From: Acanthacorydalis orientalis
Lineage: Eukaryota; Arthropoda; Insecta; Megaloptera; Corydalidae
Assembly: GCA_034766995.1 (NCBI GenBank)
Contig: CM068322.1
Span: 5,912,089-5,976,088 of the forward strand
Direction of reading: 5' to 3'
DNA: 64,000 nt
Part shown: positions 47,705 through 60,231 of the stretch, in pieces
How positions within the stretch are numbered: the first letter of the stretch is position 1
Layout of the letters: each line of letters begins with the position of its first letter
The notes under the pieces: model-generated
What the model was told of the DNA's origin: nothing
The model's database searches: none
Seen by the model: the letters and a program-made list of their open reading frames with translations, nothing else
Position numbers and translations under genes: made by a program

Positions 47705-48078
47705 ACTTTTTTGTACATTTTAAAAATATTTTTGAACCTCTGAACACAATTCGTTTAATTTTAAAAATACAATATTATGTGCATTTTGAAAATAAAAAGA
47801 ATATAGAAAATTTAAATTGACACGTTTATAATTCATCTACGTAGTTTTTTTATTGATCATACTTTTGTAAGTAATTTGATAATAGGGAAAATGTTTGTAT
47901 AATAATAAAATGTTACCTGAAACAAGAAGACAATTATTTTATAGAATTTATTCAGAACAGTAAATTTTATAGCTGCTTACTTTTAATTGATTTAATTGTT
48001 TAGTGCTAAATGTCTTACTAATCTTAACAGAAAATATAAATATATTTTAATCACAATATAGTTCTTTCCCTGTGAATA
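47705..48078. other. AT-rich spacer
   Basis: Nothing recognised. Confidence 0.5.
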
Positions 48079-48245
48079 AATTCACTTTCACAAATGAATT
48101 ATTTTCTAGCTACAAAAACCAAAAAAAAATTTTTCAAACAAAAATTATTAATATATCATTATCGTAAACTTTTGATTCTTTCTTTTCACATTTTAATATC
48201 GACGTAAGTAACGAATTAACATCATCCTCTGAGCGCTAAGGTAAA
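48070..48245. repeat. Foldback repeat family, left half (copy C)
   Basis: The outer end CCCTGTGAATAAATTCACTT then TCACAAATGAATTATTTTCT and CTACAAAAACC leads through an AT-rich arm to the centre CATCATCCTCTGAGCGCT at about 48222. No right arm follows. Confidence 0.55.
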
Positions 48246-48690
48246 ATAAAATCTCACAGAAACTTATTAAAATTGTGACTTTTTTGACATTATTAATTTT
48301 TATATACGTATCTTTCCTTAACGCATCCCCGACAACTTTCTCTTTTCTCTAATTTATTTTCATTATACTCTCTATGTATTAATTTATTATTTAGAAAACG
48401 TGACTAATGATGTCATCTTATTAATTGTGTGAAGAACATAAACACACAGATTTAATATACTTTAAATAGTTGATAGGGCCAGATTAATATTCAAATTTCT
48501 TAAATAATAAATGAATGCATAAATAATAATATAAAAAATAGTGAGAAAGAATACAGTGAGTTATTGAAAATCCACAAAAGAGCACCATTTTTTTTAAGAA
48601 TGATCAACTTGATTAAAAGGTCAAACATAAGGTTGGTAAAGAATGTTGCAAAACCTTATTCTTTCCTTTTTGAATCATGCCTGTCATCTT
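48246..48690. other. AT-rich spacer
   Basis: Nothing recognised. Confidence 0.5.
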
Positions 48691-48694
48691 TTAC

Positions 48695-49035
48695 AATATG
48701 ACGTCGTCATCGAAATATGTATTAGAATTAATAAAAAATAATCAATATTCAATTACTGAATCTTTTTGAGCACCTTTTTTGTAATTTTTAGAAAAGTGAA
48801 AACTTGATCTATAAATGTGAATTTAACTATATTTTGCGATATATTTTAGTCCTCTTACTGAGGCCGTTTTAAGGAAATTTTTCGTTGAATACTTTTATTC
48901 TTAGATTAAAAATTATAATTTTTCACCCTCTTCATAAATTAAAAACATACTTCTGATCAAAAATATTGAATAATTAATTATTGATTATTTTTCATTATTC
49001 TATTCGTACATTATAATTTTGATAACATTATCCTT
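48695..49035. repeat. Foldback repeat family, two partial arms (copy D)
   Basis: At 48700-48775, GTCGTCATCGAAATATGTAT with the following AATAAAAAATAATC matches the right arm of copy B. At 48955-49035, ATCAAAAATATTGAATAATT with ATTATTTTTCATTATTCT matches a left arm. They may be two partial copies side by side or a rearranged one. Confidence 0.45.
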
Positions 49036-49039
49036 AAGT

Positions 49040-50373
49040 ACAGAAAAATTCATATATCTTAGCGTTCTACGTATGATAGATATCACTCACTCACTGAAAA
49101 TATTAAATAATTATATAGGACTATAATGGAAGCTAAAATTGTACTTATTTTTTTTGAATATAAGAACAAATCCATCTTATGTTTTTTTCACTTAGTGAAT
49201 CACTTGTTTTATGATTTTCAGATTTAATGTTGGGTTGTAAATTTTCTATTATATAATGATAAGTGTGTGTACCAGTTCCTTAAAAAAATATTATAAGCAA
49301 AGTTTTTTTAGTAATGAAGACAAATAGGTGAGAACAAGTTTTTCCTGCAGTTGAGTTCTCATAGCTGAAACACAATAAGCTCGCAGTTTTAATTTATATC
49401 GTTAAATACAACCAACTTATTGTAGATAAGTGTTTTTTGTAAGATTTTTTAAGTAACTCATTATAATCGTCATGCGCCTTGGAGCCATTTAGATAAAAAT
49501 GTCAGGACTTTTTATTCGCGAGCAATAATTTATAAGAAATGATTGTAGAGTTTTCTGATGAAAATATCAGAGATGACAAACGATTAGAAACATTCTAATA
49601 CGACAAAAGTTCACAGCTTCATACCAGATCATTGAATGTATCCATCAATTTTAAGCGGTGTCAACTATTGATGAATTGTCAATTAATAACTTCCAACTCT
49701 AATATAACACATGGTTGCATCATTGTCTCCGATAGCGCATACCAGTGCGTTTTTAGTACAATACGCATGACTACACAGTAAATGAGCTTGTAGATAGATA
49801 AACACCTTTGTCGTCATAAAGCACAAATCCTTATGACATTTTGTGTTTCGAACAAAAGAAATGCTCATCTGAACTTTCGCAATCAATTTAGGGAAGCTTC
49901 GAATAATTGAAACCAACACATTCATTAATATCTTTAGATTGTGAGGAATGATGTACCAGTATGTTTCTTATTAAATACGCTTTAATTTTTGCATAATCGT
50001 ATACTAACTTAATATTGATGACATATTGCGAAGTAGAGAATCAAAAAAAGATTTATTGAAGTCACCTTCAACAGATATAAACGACTTGAAAGTTAAATAA
50101 CGTTCAACTATGTATGCATGTTAAACATGGAAAAAACTTCATTTCGGACTATTATGCAATGATAAAAAATAACAGACAGAGTAAAAATGTAAAAGTAATT
50201 AAAGTTCCAAGTGTCAAGGACTGCGGAGTTTTCAACGTTAGAATCGCTATTTAATTAGTTTAGTTGCCATAAAAATAATAAGACTTTATATTTAAAATTG
50301 TAAAAGTTTTGAAATATGTGCAAGAAGTCTTCGAATAATGCAAGATACATAAAAAAATCAAACACGTTTGTAT

Positions 50374-50375
<2 letters not shown>
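49040..50375. other. Spacer with an unrecognised ORF
   Basis: A minus-strand 80-codon frame (49683-49925, contains HLLCSHAYCTKNALVCAIGD) lies in a less AT-rich patch at 49480-49930. No family was recognised. Confidence 0.35.
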
Positions 50376-50376
<1 letters not shown>

Positions 50377-50418
<42 letters not shown>

Positions 50419-50432
50419 GTATATAATATATA
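50377..50432. repeat. (TA)n array, left flank of mariner 3
   Basis: The array ends in the TA target duplication of the element. Confidence 0.95.
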
Positions 50433-51718
50433 CGAGGATGATTTGAAATTTTCGTTGCTTAATTATGAAAGAATATAAACTTGCGTCTTTAAATTACTTT
50501 TATTTTTCAATATGGTCCCCCTGAACTTCAATGCACTTCATTCACTGATGCTTCAGTGCTTTTATGCCATCCCGGAAATCTTTTTTTTGGAGGTCCTCAA
50601 AATAGCTATTCACTACTGCTATCAGTTCTTCATCTGATGAAAATCGCCTACCACCAAAGATGTTTTATGTTTTGGGAACAGGTGAAAATCTGAGAGAGGC
50701 AAATCTGAAAAAAAGACTGGACGGAGACGCAAGTTCTGTTTCAATTCAACGAGTTTTGCCATAGATACAACACTTGTATGGGGACTTGCATTGACTTGAT
50801 TGAAAATGATTTTTTTCTTTAATAAACCTAGTCTTTTGACAAGAATTATTTGATCAAGATGATCCAAAAGTTTAACATAATACTCTCCCGTTATTGCTTT
50901 AGAAGCGTATCAATTAGTAAAATAACTTTATCATTCCAAAAAATTGAAGACAACCTTTCCAGCGGATAAAACTGATTTTGCTTGTTTTGGTGGGGGAGAA
51001 CCACCATGCTTCCATTGCTTTGATGGCTGTTTTGACTCAGAAATGTAATGATGAATCCAAGTCTTATCTATAGTCACAAAATGCCGGATAAAGTCAGTCG
51101 TATCCCTTTTTAATCGATCCAAACTGTCTTGGGAAATGCGTACTCGAATGCATTTATGATCAATTGTCAGTAAATGCGGTGCCCATCTTACCGATAGCTT
51201 TTTCATACCTAACTTTTTAGTTAGGATGTGATATACGCGTTCGTCTGAAACACCCACAACTTTATCAATTTCGGATACTTTTAATCACCCATCCTGTAAG
51301 ACAATATCGTGCACTTTGTGAATGATTTCTTCTCTCCTTGTAGTTTTTGGATGTTCACCATGCAGGTTAACTTTTAAGCTGGCACAGTCATATTTAAATT
51401 TACCTGCCCACTTATTTACTGTTATATACGAAGGTGCTCTATCACCCAGTATATTTTTCATCTTATTAAAGATTTCTGTTGGTGTAAAACCTTTTCTGAC
51501 AAAAAAACTTTATCGCCGCACGATGTTCAACTTTATCCATTTCAACAACGGTACAACAAAAGCTTTATTTAAACTGATGTTTGGAACAAACATCTTGACA
51601 CATTAATTATAGACGTTGAGGTTATGTATACGATAGGTATCGCTTTGTAATGCGCACAAATATTTAAAATATTACCGCCAATTATAGGTTAGACCGCGAA
51701 CTTTTCAAATCGCCCTCG
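50433..51718 (-). mobile_element. Mariner element 3, both TIRs present
   Basis: The left end CGAGGATGATTTGAAATTTT and the inverse of the right end CGAGGGCGATTTGAAAAGTT match over about 25 bp with several mismatches. TA lies at 50431-50432 and 51719-51720, each within (TA)n. Length 1286 bp. Confidence 0.92.
50500..51540 (-). pseudogene. Mariner transposase, second catalytic Asp lost
   Basis: The minus-strand ATG at 51540 gives MDKVEHRAAIKFF, then a frameshift, then APSYITVNKWAGKFK, a stop before LKVSEIDKVVGVSDERVYHI, and GMKKLSVRWAPHLLTIDHK. The first Asp is present in IDKTWIHHY (the usual Glu is Lys). The second block reads FNQVNASPHTSVVSMAKLVE, where QDNA is typical, so Asp has become Val. 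The third Asp remains in SDLPLSDFHLF. The end MKCIEVQGDHIEK stops at 50500. The protein is of the same general type as mariner 1 (KxxEHRAxIxxF, KCIEVQGD), but the TIRs differ. Confidence 0.92.
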
Positions 51719-51743
51719 TATATACATATATATTATATATACA

Positions 51744-51816
<73 letters not shown>
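51719..51816. repeat. (TA)n-(CATA)n array, right flank of mariner 3
   Basis: TA repeats with ACATACAT interruptions start at the right target duplication. Confidence 0.95.
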
Positions 51817-51817
<1 letters not shown>

Positions 51818-51818
<1 letters not shown>

Positions 51819-52629
51819 TTTCATTTAAAAATTTGAAACTTAAGAAAGATATATAATAAAATTACAAATTATTAATATGGATAATGCAATAATTTACAAT
51901 TATTTAATTAAATTTTTGTTTTGCAAACCGTTATTTATAATAAAATTAACTTAATTTATCCATATTTCATATTTATTTCTTAAAATTATTCTATTTAATA
52001 ATTCTATCTCGAAAAGTAAAAAAGAATTATTAATTTTTTAAATTATATTCGTCTATTAATAATACAGTCACTTAAAATTTCAAATAAATTAAAAAGTACT
52101 TTTTCACTTTAAATAATAATATTTTTGTTAAAAATTTTTTTATAAAACTTGTCGCGTGAAAATGAATAAGTGACAAACTTACAATAGTTTTATGCAAACA
52201 CGTCGACTGTAAAAGATTCAAAAACAATAATATTCCATTATTTGCACATCGTACAAAAGACACGAACGTTTCCTTGAATACACAAATAACTATTTGATGT
52301 GGAAAAGTTTGCAATGAAAATGACATCCATATGAAACGGCGACAGTCTCAGGTGAACATAAAATAAAGAAAGCTCGAAAACGTTTTTATTACACGTACTA
52401 TTTCTTTTCGATTGTATTTTGGCGTCAGTAGCAGTCAAACGCGAAGAGACAGTATAATTTTTCTTTTTGTTCTTTTTATATTAAACAATTTGTGATATTT
52501 GTGACAAGATTTCAGTTCTTCCTAATATTGTCAGGATAGTATACGGTGTCACAAATATACTAAATGACGTATATTTAGCGACAGTTCTCTTGAAATGGTT
52601 TTCTATTTCCTCATAACAGTGTTAATATA

Positions 52630-52630
<1 letters not shown>
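51818..52630. other. AT-rich spacer
   Basis: A less AT-rich patch at 52140-52450 holds two overlapping minus-strand open frames with no recognised motif. Confidence 0.4.

Positions 52631-52632
<2 letters not shown>

Positions 52633-52697
<65 letters not shown>
52633..52697. repeat. (TA)n microsatellite
   Basis: Perfect TA run of about 65 bp. Confidence 0.97.
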
Positions 52698-52699
<2 letters not shown>

Positions 52700-52701
<2 letters not shown>

Positions 52702-53630
52702 TACCATGATTAATGTTGTATCTTAGAATGATATCTTGCTATAACGTCACTGAATAAAGATATGTTTAACCATGGCTTCACTATCAATATAAATGTTAGT
52801 TCCCTTGTTACTGCGAGTAAGTCTTATCTGGAATCAATTTAGTGTTATTGAATATTACTATTATTATTGATTAAACCATAAAATTATTCACAGAACTTTA
52901 GAGTTATGATTAAAAACAATGAGTATTTACGCAAGGATTTTTAGATAAAATTATGCATTCTCAACTCATAACTATCAAAATTTAAAATAAAGTGGTACAA
53001 TATATAAAGAAATTAATTAAATTTTATTTTTTACGGCTAATAAAAATAATTTTTCAGTAGAACATTCTTGAAATCTGTAATCAGCCAATTGAATTCTAAA
53101 CTTAACAAACAAACTTGAAATTCAGTGTGCAGTAAGTAACAAGTCAATTTTATTGGGAGGACAGTAAAATAGTTAATTATGACGACAAATAAAAAAAAAT
53201 GATAAAAAAAATAAAATTTTGTCTTGTATTCGATTTTCAATATATTTAAGGTGAAAAAATAAGTATTTGGCAAGAAATCCTGAATTATGTTAAATAGTCT
53301 AGTCCTATATAATGAAATAGTAAAATAGTCCTATATAATGGTCGAATCCATTGTGCAATTTTCAAGTCTTTTTTGTTTTTGTAGACAGGTTTATAAATAG
53401 TTTGAATGTATGATTATCTATCCGGTCTATTGCTAATTCATTTACTTTATTATCTTAAATATATTTTTATATATTACAAAAATAATTAAATGTCATATTT
53501 TTTCCAAAAGCTTTACATTTCCCATCGATAATAAATATCGCTACTCTCCTTCGAGTTGCAGAATATTAATTTGATAACGGTTTGATTTTTTAAAATGAAA
53601 AAATAACGCAATATAACGACCAATATTAAT
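52700..53630. other. AT-rich spacer
   Basis: Contains a small direct repeat, TAGTCCTATATAATG, twice near 53300-53340. Otherwise nothing recognised. Confidence 0.5.
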
Positions 53631-53632
53631 CC

Positions 53633-53925
53633 TCAAATATCTAATCGGATATTTTCATCGCGTCTCATTGTGTTTACATATCGATGCCGCACGTTTGATC
53701 TCAGCTGGATAAACATCAAAGTCATGTAAAAATAAACTGCAAATAAGTTTTCAAACACGATTACTCGAGCATACGAAATGTGCTTCCGTTCAACCACGTA
53801 GCAGTATGTATAAGCGGTCTGGGTCGCACAGGTTCCAGGGTTTTGTTGGTTTATGTACAAAAAACAAACACGTTTTGTCAGGCTAGCAAGACACCAGGTG
53901 TGTTGGCATTTATTTGATATCTTTG
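53633..53925. other. Unique, CpG-richer block
   Basis: Includes a 75-codon minus-strand frame (53633-53860, contains MTLMFIQLRSNVRHRYVNTM) and the patch AAGCGGTCTGGGTCGCACAG. Not recognised as transposon or gene. Confidence 0.25.
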
Positions 53926-54099
53926 TAGAAATTTATATATATATATATATATATTTTAAATTACAACAAAGCTGTAGTTTCTTTTTCTTTCAATTATTAA
54001 AATTCTTATAACGTTTAAATTTAATTTTTAAATAAACAAATAACATAAAATAATGTTTCTACAATTTAATTATCAATTCACCATACATACCACAACAAA

Positions 54100-54255
54100 A
54101 TCTAATAAAAAATGATCAATAAATGATCTGTACTTTAGAATTTCGACAATGTTTTGATCGTCATGGAAATGTGCATAAGTAACATTCAAAAATGATTAAT
54201 AACCACTTATTGAACATATTTCTTCTCAAATTTTATTTGATTCATTATTTCATAT
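54100..54255. repeat. Foldback repeat family, right arm (copy E)
   Basis: CGTCATGGAAATGTGCATAA then GTAACATTCAAAAATGATTA and TTATTGAACATATTT match the right arm of copy B in order. The left arm is poorly preserved. Confidence 0.5.
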
Positions 54256-56030
54256 TTTGAATAAACTTTTTTTAACAACACTATATACATTTAATTGAAA
54301 ACAATTCCGCCGAAAACATCAAACTGTAAATATTATTAGAATGCTGTGAAGACAACGAATTTGTTACGTTTTAGAGTTTCCTGGACGAATTGTATGTATG
54401 TAATTGTATTTGATTGATTTTTTGGGTTTTTAGGGCACGTGTGTATGTAATTGTAAGTGTATGGTCTCTTATCATGACCCAACACTGTTTGGTCATAGCA
54501 GAAACGCGTTAAACACAATTTCTAAACTTCTTGAAAGATTTAACATACTGTCATGATTTTATAGTTGATGTTTTTTTCAATAAATACATCAAATGAACAC
54601 TTTATCCACCCTATTAGATTATTGTTATAATTTTTCCATGGAATATCTAGAATTTTTGACGTAGAAGAAAACTATTTTAGTATAGAAGTCGTGTCATAAA
54701 GGTATTACTCTTATTGCTATTGCTTTTTCTCGGAATCAAAGTGATGCAGATGCCATCCTCGATAAATATAGATAGGAAGATATGATAACTTGCAGCTTCG
54801 TACTACAACAAATTTTAAAGCATTTGGCTTTCGTTTCTCGGGTAAAAATTTATGGCACTTGACTAGCATAAATCTATATAGACTAAAAAATGTATGATAT
54901 GTGCTACTCCTTTCTTATAAATTCCGAGTTTTGTAGCAATAAATTACTGTGAGCTATCCTGTAGTAATCTTTCATTAAAGAATGAATACGTTGTTAATAA
55001 ATTAATTTTCTTTCCGTCACAAATCTCTCTAAAAGTGGTTCATTCTTGAAATTGACATTCATAAGATCAAATTTCTTTTTTTCCTTCATCACCTTACTAT
55101 GGATTTGTTCACATAATGATCATTGTAAACGTTTCTTATTCGTCAATGAATGTTTGTGCATAACATGGTTATAACTATAAGATGGTACGTTGTTTAAATG
55201 AATGATATTAATACCTGTTAATAGTCTCATATTTACTCTCACTACATAATTTCCACTACAAATAAGTTGATACAACTACGCAAATTTATACATGATGAAT
55301 CAGGACACACAATACGTGTATACAAAGCTTGTTGTCCTTTCTTTAAGAAGTTATGAGCTCGCGTGCATAACATAATAGTCTCATTTCCCTCTATTTCTTC
55401 TCATTTAGATATAAATTTTATAAATATTTCATATATAACTAAAGGAAATTATATATTTTTTTATATTTTTGTACTTCATAATCAAAAATTTCTATACATA
55501 TTATTAAATAACTTGTAAATTTAACTCTCGCAAAACATAGGATTGTTCCGAATTTCATGTTTCAATTTCTTCCACTAGACTATATATAAGAATGTATTCA
55601 AAATTCTCCAAAATCACTCATTTAAATTTCGGTATTAAAGTAAACAGATGCAAAATTATTGAATATAAATTAATTAAAATACTTTTTATCGTGTTAGTAA
55701 TCTAGGTTATCATTTTTATTGGAAAATTATTTTTAAATTATTATTCAAACACTAAACCTTAAAATCAGTTCGTCTTGTACGTAATTATCTTAAAAATTAT
55801 TTTTTCCGTTACAAACTCCAATTTTCATACTTTATATCTTTAAAAGATAACACCACTTGCCAGTTAATTTATTAGTGTTGGTGTTTTCAGAAAACATTAA
55901 CATAAAACCATTTCAGACCGACAATTAAGATAACAAGTAATTAGTGAATGTTGAAGCCAACACTGTATTTGCCCTATCCATAGAATGTTTATATTATGTA
56001 CTTAAGGAATAAGTTTACATCATAATAAAT
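54256..56030. other. AT-rich spacer
   Basis: About 1.8 kb with no gene or element recognised. A 60-codon minus-strand frame at 54336-54518 has no motif. Confidence 0.45.
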
Positions 56031-56031
56031 G

Positions 56032-56034
<3 letters not shown>

Positions 56035-56098
<64 letters not shown>
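56035..56098. repeat. (TA)n microsatellite
   Basis: Perfect TA run of about 64 bp. Confidence 0.97.
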
Positions 56099-56099
<1 letters not shown>

Positions 56100-56400
56100 C
56101 ATAAGTAATGAGAAGAGATACAAGAAGAATAGAACATGTGAGAAAACAAACAGAGGTCATAATTAGAAAATTAGGGAATTTGAAATAAAAAAAGTAATGT
56201 ACTGTAAGATGAGAAAATAATAGGTCGACAATAGTAACTATGGATTGGAAAGTACTAAATATAACATTCCTAAAAATAAAACAATAAATTTGTTAAAGAT
56301 GCCATTGAGTGTATTCCAAATATATAAAAAAAGAATATTACTTTATTGTTAAATTGAAAAAAGTGGTTAATGAAAATCTAAATATAAAAATAGTAATATA

Positions 56401-56725
56401 CAGAGGGACTCAAAAAAATTATATATATTTCAAAGTACAAAATATCTACGTAAAATCTTTATTACTAAAATTAAATAGACATCAAAAAATAGCTGTGAGT
56501 CTTGTTTGACTTCTATAATCACAACAGGTGCTCAAAGCGGTCACAATTAGCGTCCAGGCACTTCTGATTTCGGTGGACTACTCTGCACGAACAACGTTAG
56601 CTAAAATGTTCACTGTGATTATTGCGCACGACATTTCAATTTCTTCCCGTACCGCCGCCAGTTTAGTTAGTTTTCTACGATGTACTACATCCTTTAGGGT
56701 CCTCCATAAGTGAAGGACATTGATT
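56401..56725 (-). pseudogene. Tc1/mariner-superfamily 3'-end remnant
   Basis: The left end CAGAGGGACTCAAAAAAATT follows a TA (56399-56400) and looks like a TIR. The minus strand reads LWRTLKDVVHRRKLTKLAAV, REEIEMSCAIITVNILANVV, RA, then in another frame HRNQKCLDANCDRFEHLL and a stop at 56519. This is the characteristic C-terminus of insect Tc1/mariner-superfamily transposases with the LWGxLKxxVYRRKPTTLAAL and QKCLDANGxxFEHLL motifs. The catalytic domain and the other TIR are gone. Confidence 0.8.
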
Positions 56726-56848
56726 AATTTTTTTATAAAATGTATAGAATAATGAGAATAAAATGTATCTTTTATTATTAAATATAAATTAGATAGAAAC
56801 AGAAATAAATGTATGACACTGAAAATAAAGATTATGAAACTATTTCCA

Positions 56849-56872
56849 TATATATATATATATATATATATA
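56849..56872. repeat. (TA)n run beside a mariner end
   Basis: Short TA run ending at the TIR-like TTAGGAGG. Confidence 0.9.
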
Positions 56873-56992
56873 TTAGGAGGTTGCTTTAAAAGCCGCTGTT
56901 TTTTATGATTTTTTGAGCATTCATTTCAATAACAAAATATGTGAATACGTCAAAGTATTTGCCCTCGGAAGCTATGACTTTTCTTATCTAAT
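56873..56992 (-). mobile_element. Mariner 3'-end remnant
   Basis: The left end TTAGGAGGTTGCTTTAAAAG follows TA in a (TA)n run and has the TTAGGTTG-type start of mariner termini. The minus strand translates as VIASEGKYFD, or a shifted equivalent, matching the end of mariner transposases (KVIASEGKYFD). The sequence becomes unrecognisable after about 56992. Confidence 0.55.
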
Positions 56993-56994
56993 TT

Positions 56995-58380
56995 ATATTT
57001 AATAAAAGGATAAATTATAATTTAATTATTCTATACTCTTTACAAAAAATTAATCGATGAAGAAGAAAGATTTCAAATTTATTAAATTATTATTTATTTA
57101 GTATCACTTTATACAAATTGTATTCTGCATATTTATATAAACTAAGCTTAATTATTATGAAATTAACCCAGATTAATCTTATATTCAGATCTCAAACACT
57201 ATTAACGGTTAAAAAAACGAAATAGTAAATTTACACAATTATTATTTATTAATTGTGTATGTATATTTTCAGTTATCAAGTAAAGGGGAATATAATATCA
57301 AACAAACATGAAAAATTCTGTATTTAATGTAATAATTAAGCACTGTTGAATATATTAGAAAATAAAACTGTTGCATAATAATTCCTATATTTAAAGAAAA
57401 AATATTTCAGCATTCAATAAATGGTATAAATTATATAAATGATACTCGTATACAATTAATTTCTAAATAGCTATCACTACCAACAAATGAAATCTGATGT
57501 TTAACGAAAAGTTTGCACACATTACTTTCAAAATTTAAATAAATACTTTTTTTATTTAACATAACATTTTTGACTACTTGCCCATTTAAATGCTTACATT
57601 TTTTATTAAATAAAATTAAAAAAATGTGCAAAATATAAATCATTGAGTGGGTAGAAAATGTTTTCTTTCCACATCAATTTTTACTCTATGTGTATGTTTT
57701 ATATTTAAAAATATTGGTTTAGTATGTTTCAATTGTTCTACGTTGCTTTGGACATCTGAAATTCTTCTTCATTCTCTATGCAATTCTTGCATAATTAATT
57801 TTTCAAGTAGATAATCAAGATAGAATAGTTCAACAGTTAAATCTACTAAACAAACTACCCATATGTTTTTGCTTTTACACAAAATTCGGAAATTTTACTT
57901 AAATTGATATTTGTGATAAATTTATAGTTACATCACCCTTTGGAAGTATCCACTATTAAATTAGTTTACAAATAATTGTTTAATAAATGAATAAAGAATT
58001 TGATGCTGATAGACATAATATTTAATATTATGTTTTAAAGAAATATTGGTCTTTTTTATTCCTATTTATTAAAAAGTTGTTCTGATACAATGGAAATAGT
58101 TATAAATATTTTGTTTCGTTTTGCAAATATTCATATTGAAATCCTCAAGTAGCCTCACGACAAGAATTTTCTCAAACACTGTTTACCCTTTATGGCTATT
58201 TATTTAGTAATTATTGAGTTTTTTTTTTGCATATAAAAAGTAATTCTAAATTAATTAATATATTTTTAAATTACATTTTATGGAAAAAAGACAGTTTATA
58301 ATTCATTTATACATCTACAGCAGTACATAAAAGAAGCAAATTTAGCCTATAAAATAATAAATAATCAATATAATATGTGT
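56995..58380. other. AT-rich spacer
   Basis: Nothing recognised. Confidence 0.5.
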
Positions 58381-58459
58381 GATATTGGATCAGTGCAAAA
58401 GTTCGAATACGATCTGAAATTGAAACTCAGGCAATTATTTTTCGCATTAAACGCTTTAA

Positions 58460-59520
58460 TTAATCAATTATGTATTCACCATCGTTCTCTGTAATGATTT
58501 TCCAACGCTCAGGCAACTTCTGGATTCCTCGTTCGTAAAAGCTGAGCAGTTTTCGGTAATAAAAGGTGGTGAGATGGTTTTTAACGACCTCCGCGGTATC
58601 AATTTTTTACCATTTAAACTGTTCTGCAACGATCGGAACAAATGATAATCCAAAGGTGCAATGTCTAGAGAATACGGAGGATATGATATGATTTTCCATT
58701 TCATCTGCTTCAGTTTTTGCAATTTCAATTTTGCTTTATGTGGTTTTGCGTTGTCGTGGTGGAAGATGACCCGCTTGAGATTGGCCAAAATTGGAATTTC
58801 AGCCATTTCTTTAATTGCTGCATTCTGTTTAGTTAGTTGTTGACAGTATTTCTCCTTAGTAATCGTTTCACCCCATGGGAGAAGTTCAAAATGAACAACA
58901 CATTTGCAGTTACACTAAACACATAGCAACACATTCATCGGATGCAAGCCAATTTTGGCGACCGGTTCTTCCCCTTCATTCGCTTGTTTCCAAGTTCGTC
59001 TGCGTCGAATATTATTATATAGGATTCGAATTCAATTCGAATTCTCATCGGAAAATTCTCATCTTCAGTTACCAATCGATCCAAAAAGTCTCTCTGTTGA
59101 AATGCCCAAGCAAAGAATCTGCCGAAAAGGTGCGATCAAACTTATTTTCTTCAGATAACGAGTGCGGCACCCCCGTCTCGAGCTTCAAACCCCAATTTCT
59201 TTAAATACAGAAATTCAGTCTATATGTCAACTTTCAGTGTCTCGGCAATGTCTTTAGTCAAAATTCGTGAATTATTGTCAAAGTGCGCACCAAATCATCG
59301 TTGATCTCAGAAGGCCTTCCAGAGTAGGGTTGATCTTCAGGGTTAAAATCATCAAGTCGAAATTTAACAAATCATTTCTTCACAGTTAGAAGTGATGATG
59401 CATCGTCCAAATAACCCCCTCCCCCCACACACAAATATATTTCATAGCCGCGCCAACGGTTACTGCTTTCCGAAACTTGTCCAACATAACGTGATGAAAG
59501 TGTATCTTTACATTGTCCAT
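58460..59520 (-). pseudogene. Mariner transposase, mauritiana-like type, broken
   Basis: The minus-strand ATG at 59520 gives MDNVKIHFHHVMLDKFRKAV then TVGAAMKYIC. DQPYSGRPSEINDD-like and ILTKDIAETLKV-like segments follow in shifted frames. The first Asp region reads LVTEDENF (the usual Trp after DE is lost). A long open part (58468-58806) carries FHHDNAKPHKAK with the second Asp and YSLDIAPLDYHLF with the third, 34 residues apart. The C-terminus LPERWKIITENDGEYII stops at 58460. Several shifts and stops. The family end (RWxxVIxxNGEYI) and the gene start resemble the mauritiana subfamily more than mariners 1-3; the subfamily name is tentative. Confidence 0.92.
59022..59045. repeat. GAATTC palindromic cluster
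   Basis: ATTCGAATTCAATTCGAATTC-like double palindrome inside mariner 4, probably a local rearrangement. Confidence 0.8.
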
Positions 59521-59704
59521 TTTCAAAAAGTTTTATTAGACACAAATCGATTTGAAACAATTGCATCTGATTCGCAAATGATAGCTGTAACTGTCTGCTT
59601 TCAAACGATATATGACATGAATACATTTCAATTGCAAGCGCTGCCATGCGGCACACTTAATACCACCTATTGAATCGTATATGAACTTTTGAACTAATCT
59701 GATA

Positions 59705-60055
59705 GTAACAGTTGAATACATTCTATTAACAAACTACGGTTATAAACTTAGAATTAATACAAAAATATAAATGAGATAACTTTATGATATATTTAATTTA
59801 TATATGAAAAAAATATATTTATATTTTTCAAACTAGATAGTCGGCCAAAAAAATAAAATGTAGATACTAGAATACTAAAATAAAGAGGTAAGTGTAGATA
59901 ATCAAATATCTACACATTTAGTACGAATGTTTAGGCGAAAAATTCAAATAAAATAAACTATGCTCAGAGTAATGTAATCAAATATTTTAGTATTAGATTC
60001 CCTATTTTTGACTTCATTTAGTTGAATAATATAGATCTATTATTTTTTATAAATG
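59705..60055. other. AT-rich spacer
   Basis: Nothing recognised. Confidence 0.5.
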
Positions 60056-60059
60056 ATTT

Positions 60060-60230
60060 TTTTATTTACCTTATAAACAAATTTGTTTTTGATCAAATAA
60101 GTTGAATAATTGATTATTGTTTATCTTTGATTTTCATGTATTTCTATACCTAGCATTCTAAAAATAATGTTATCGTCATCAAAATGCACATGAACAAGAA
60201 TAAATATTTTTGATCAGAATTTTTTGTGAC
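60060..60230. repeat. Foldback repeat family, two-armed copy (copy F)
   Basis: The left arm TTGAATAATTGATTATTGTT leads to CATGTATTTC. A centre near CTAGCATTCTAAAAATAATG is followed by the right arm TTATCGTCATCAAAATGCAC then AATAAATATTTTTGATCAG. The arms are diverged inverse copies. Confidence 0.55.
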
Positions 60231-60231
60231 T

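Larger units (their letters stand above)
58385..59702 (-). mobile_element. Mariner element 4, both TIRs present
   Basis: The left end TTGGATCAGTGCAAAAGTTC and the inverse of the right end TCAGATTAGTTCAAAAGTTC are aligned with a few mismatches and continue with ATACGA. TA duplications lie at 58383-58384 and 59703-59704. Length 1318 bp. Unlike mariners 2, 3 and 5 it does not sit in a (TA)n array. Confidence 0.92.

Noticed and set aside
49683..49925. 80-codon minus-strand ORF with several Cys and His
   Set aside because: No known domain and no splice or start context; left as unassigned spacer.
51322..51606. 94-codon plus-strand ORF
   Set aside because: Antisense of the mariner 3 transposase N-terminus.
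58875..59204. 109-codon plus-strand ORF, and those at 58661, 58955, 59392
   Set aside because: Antisense or out-of-frame shadows of the mariner 4 transposase.
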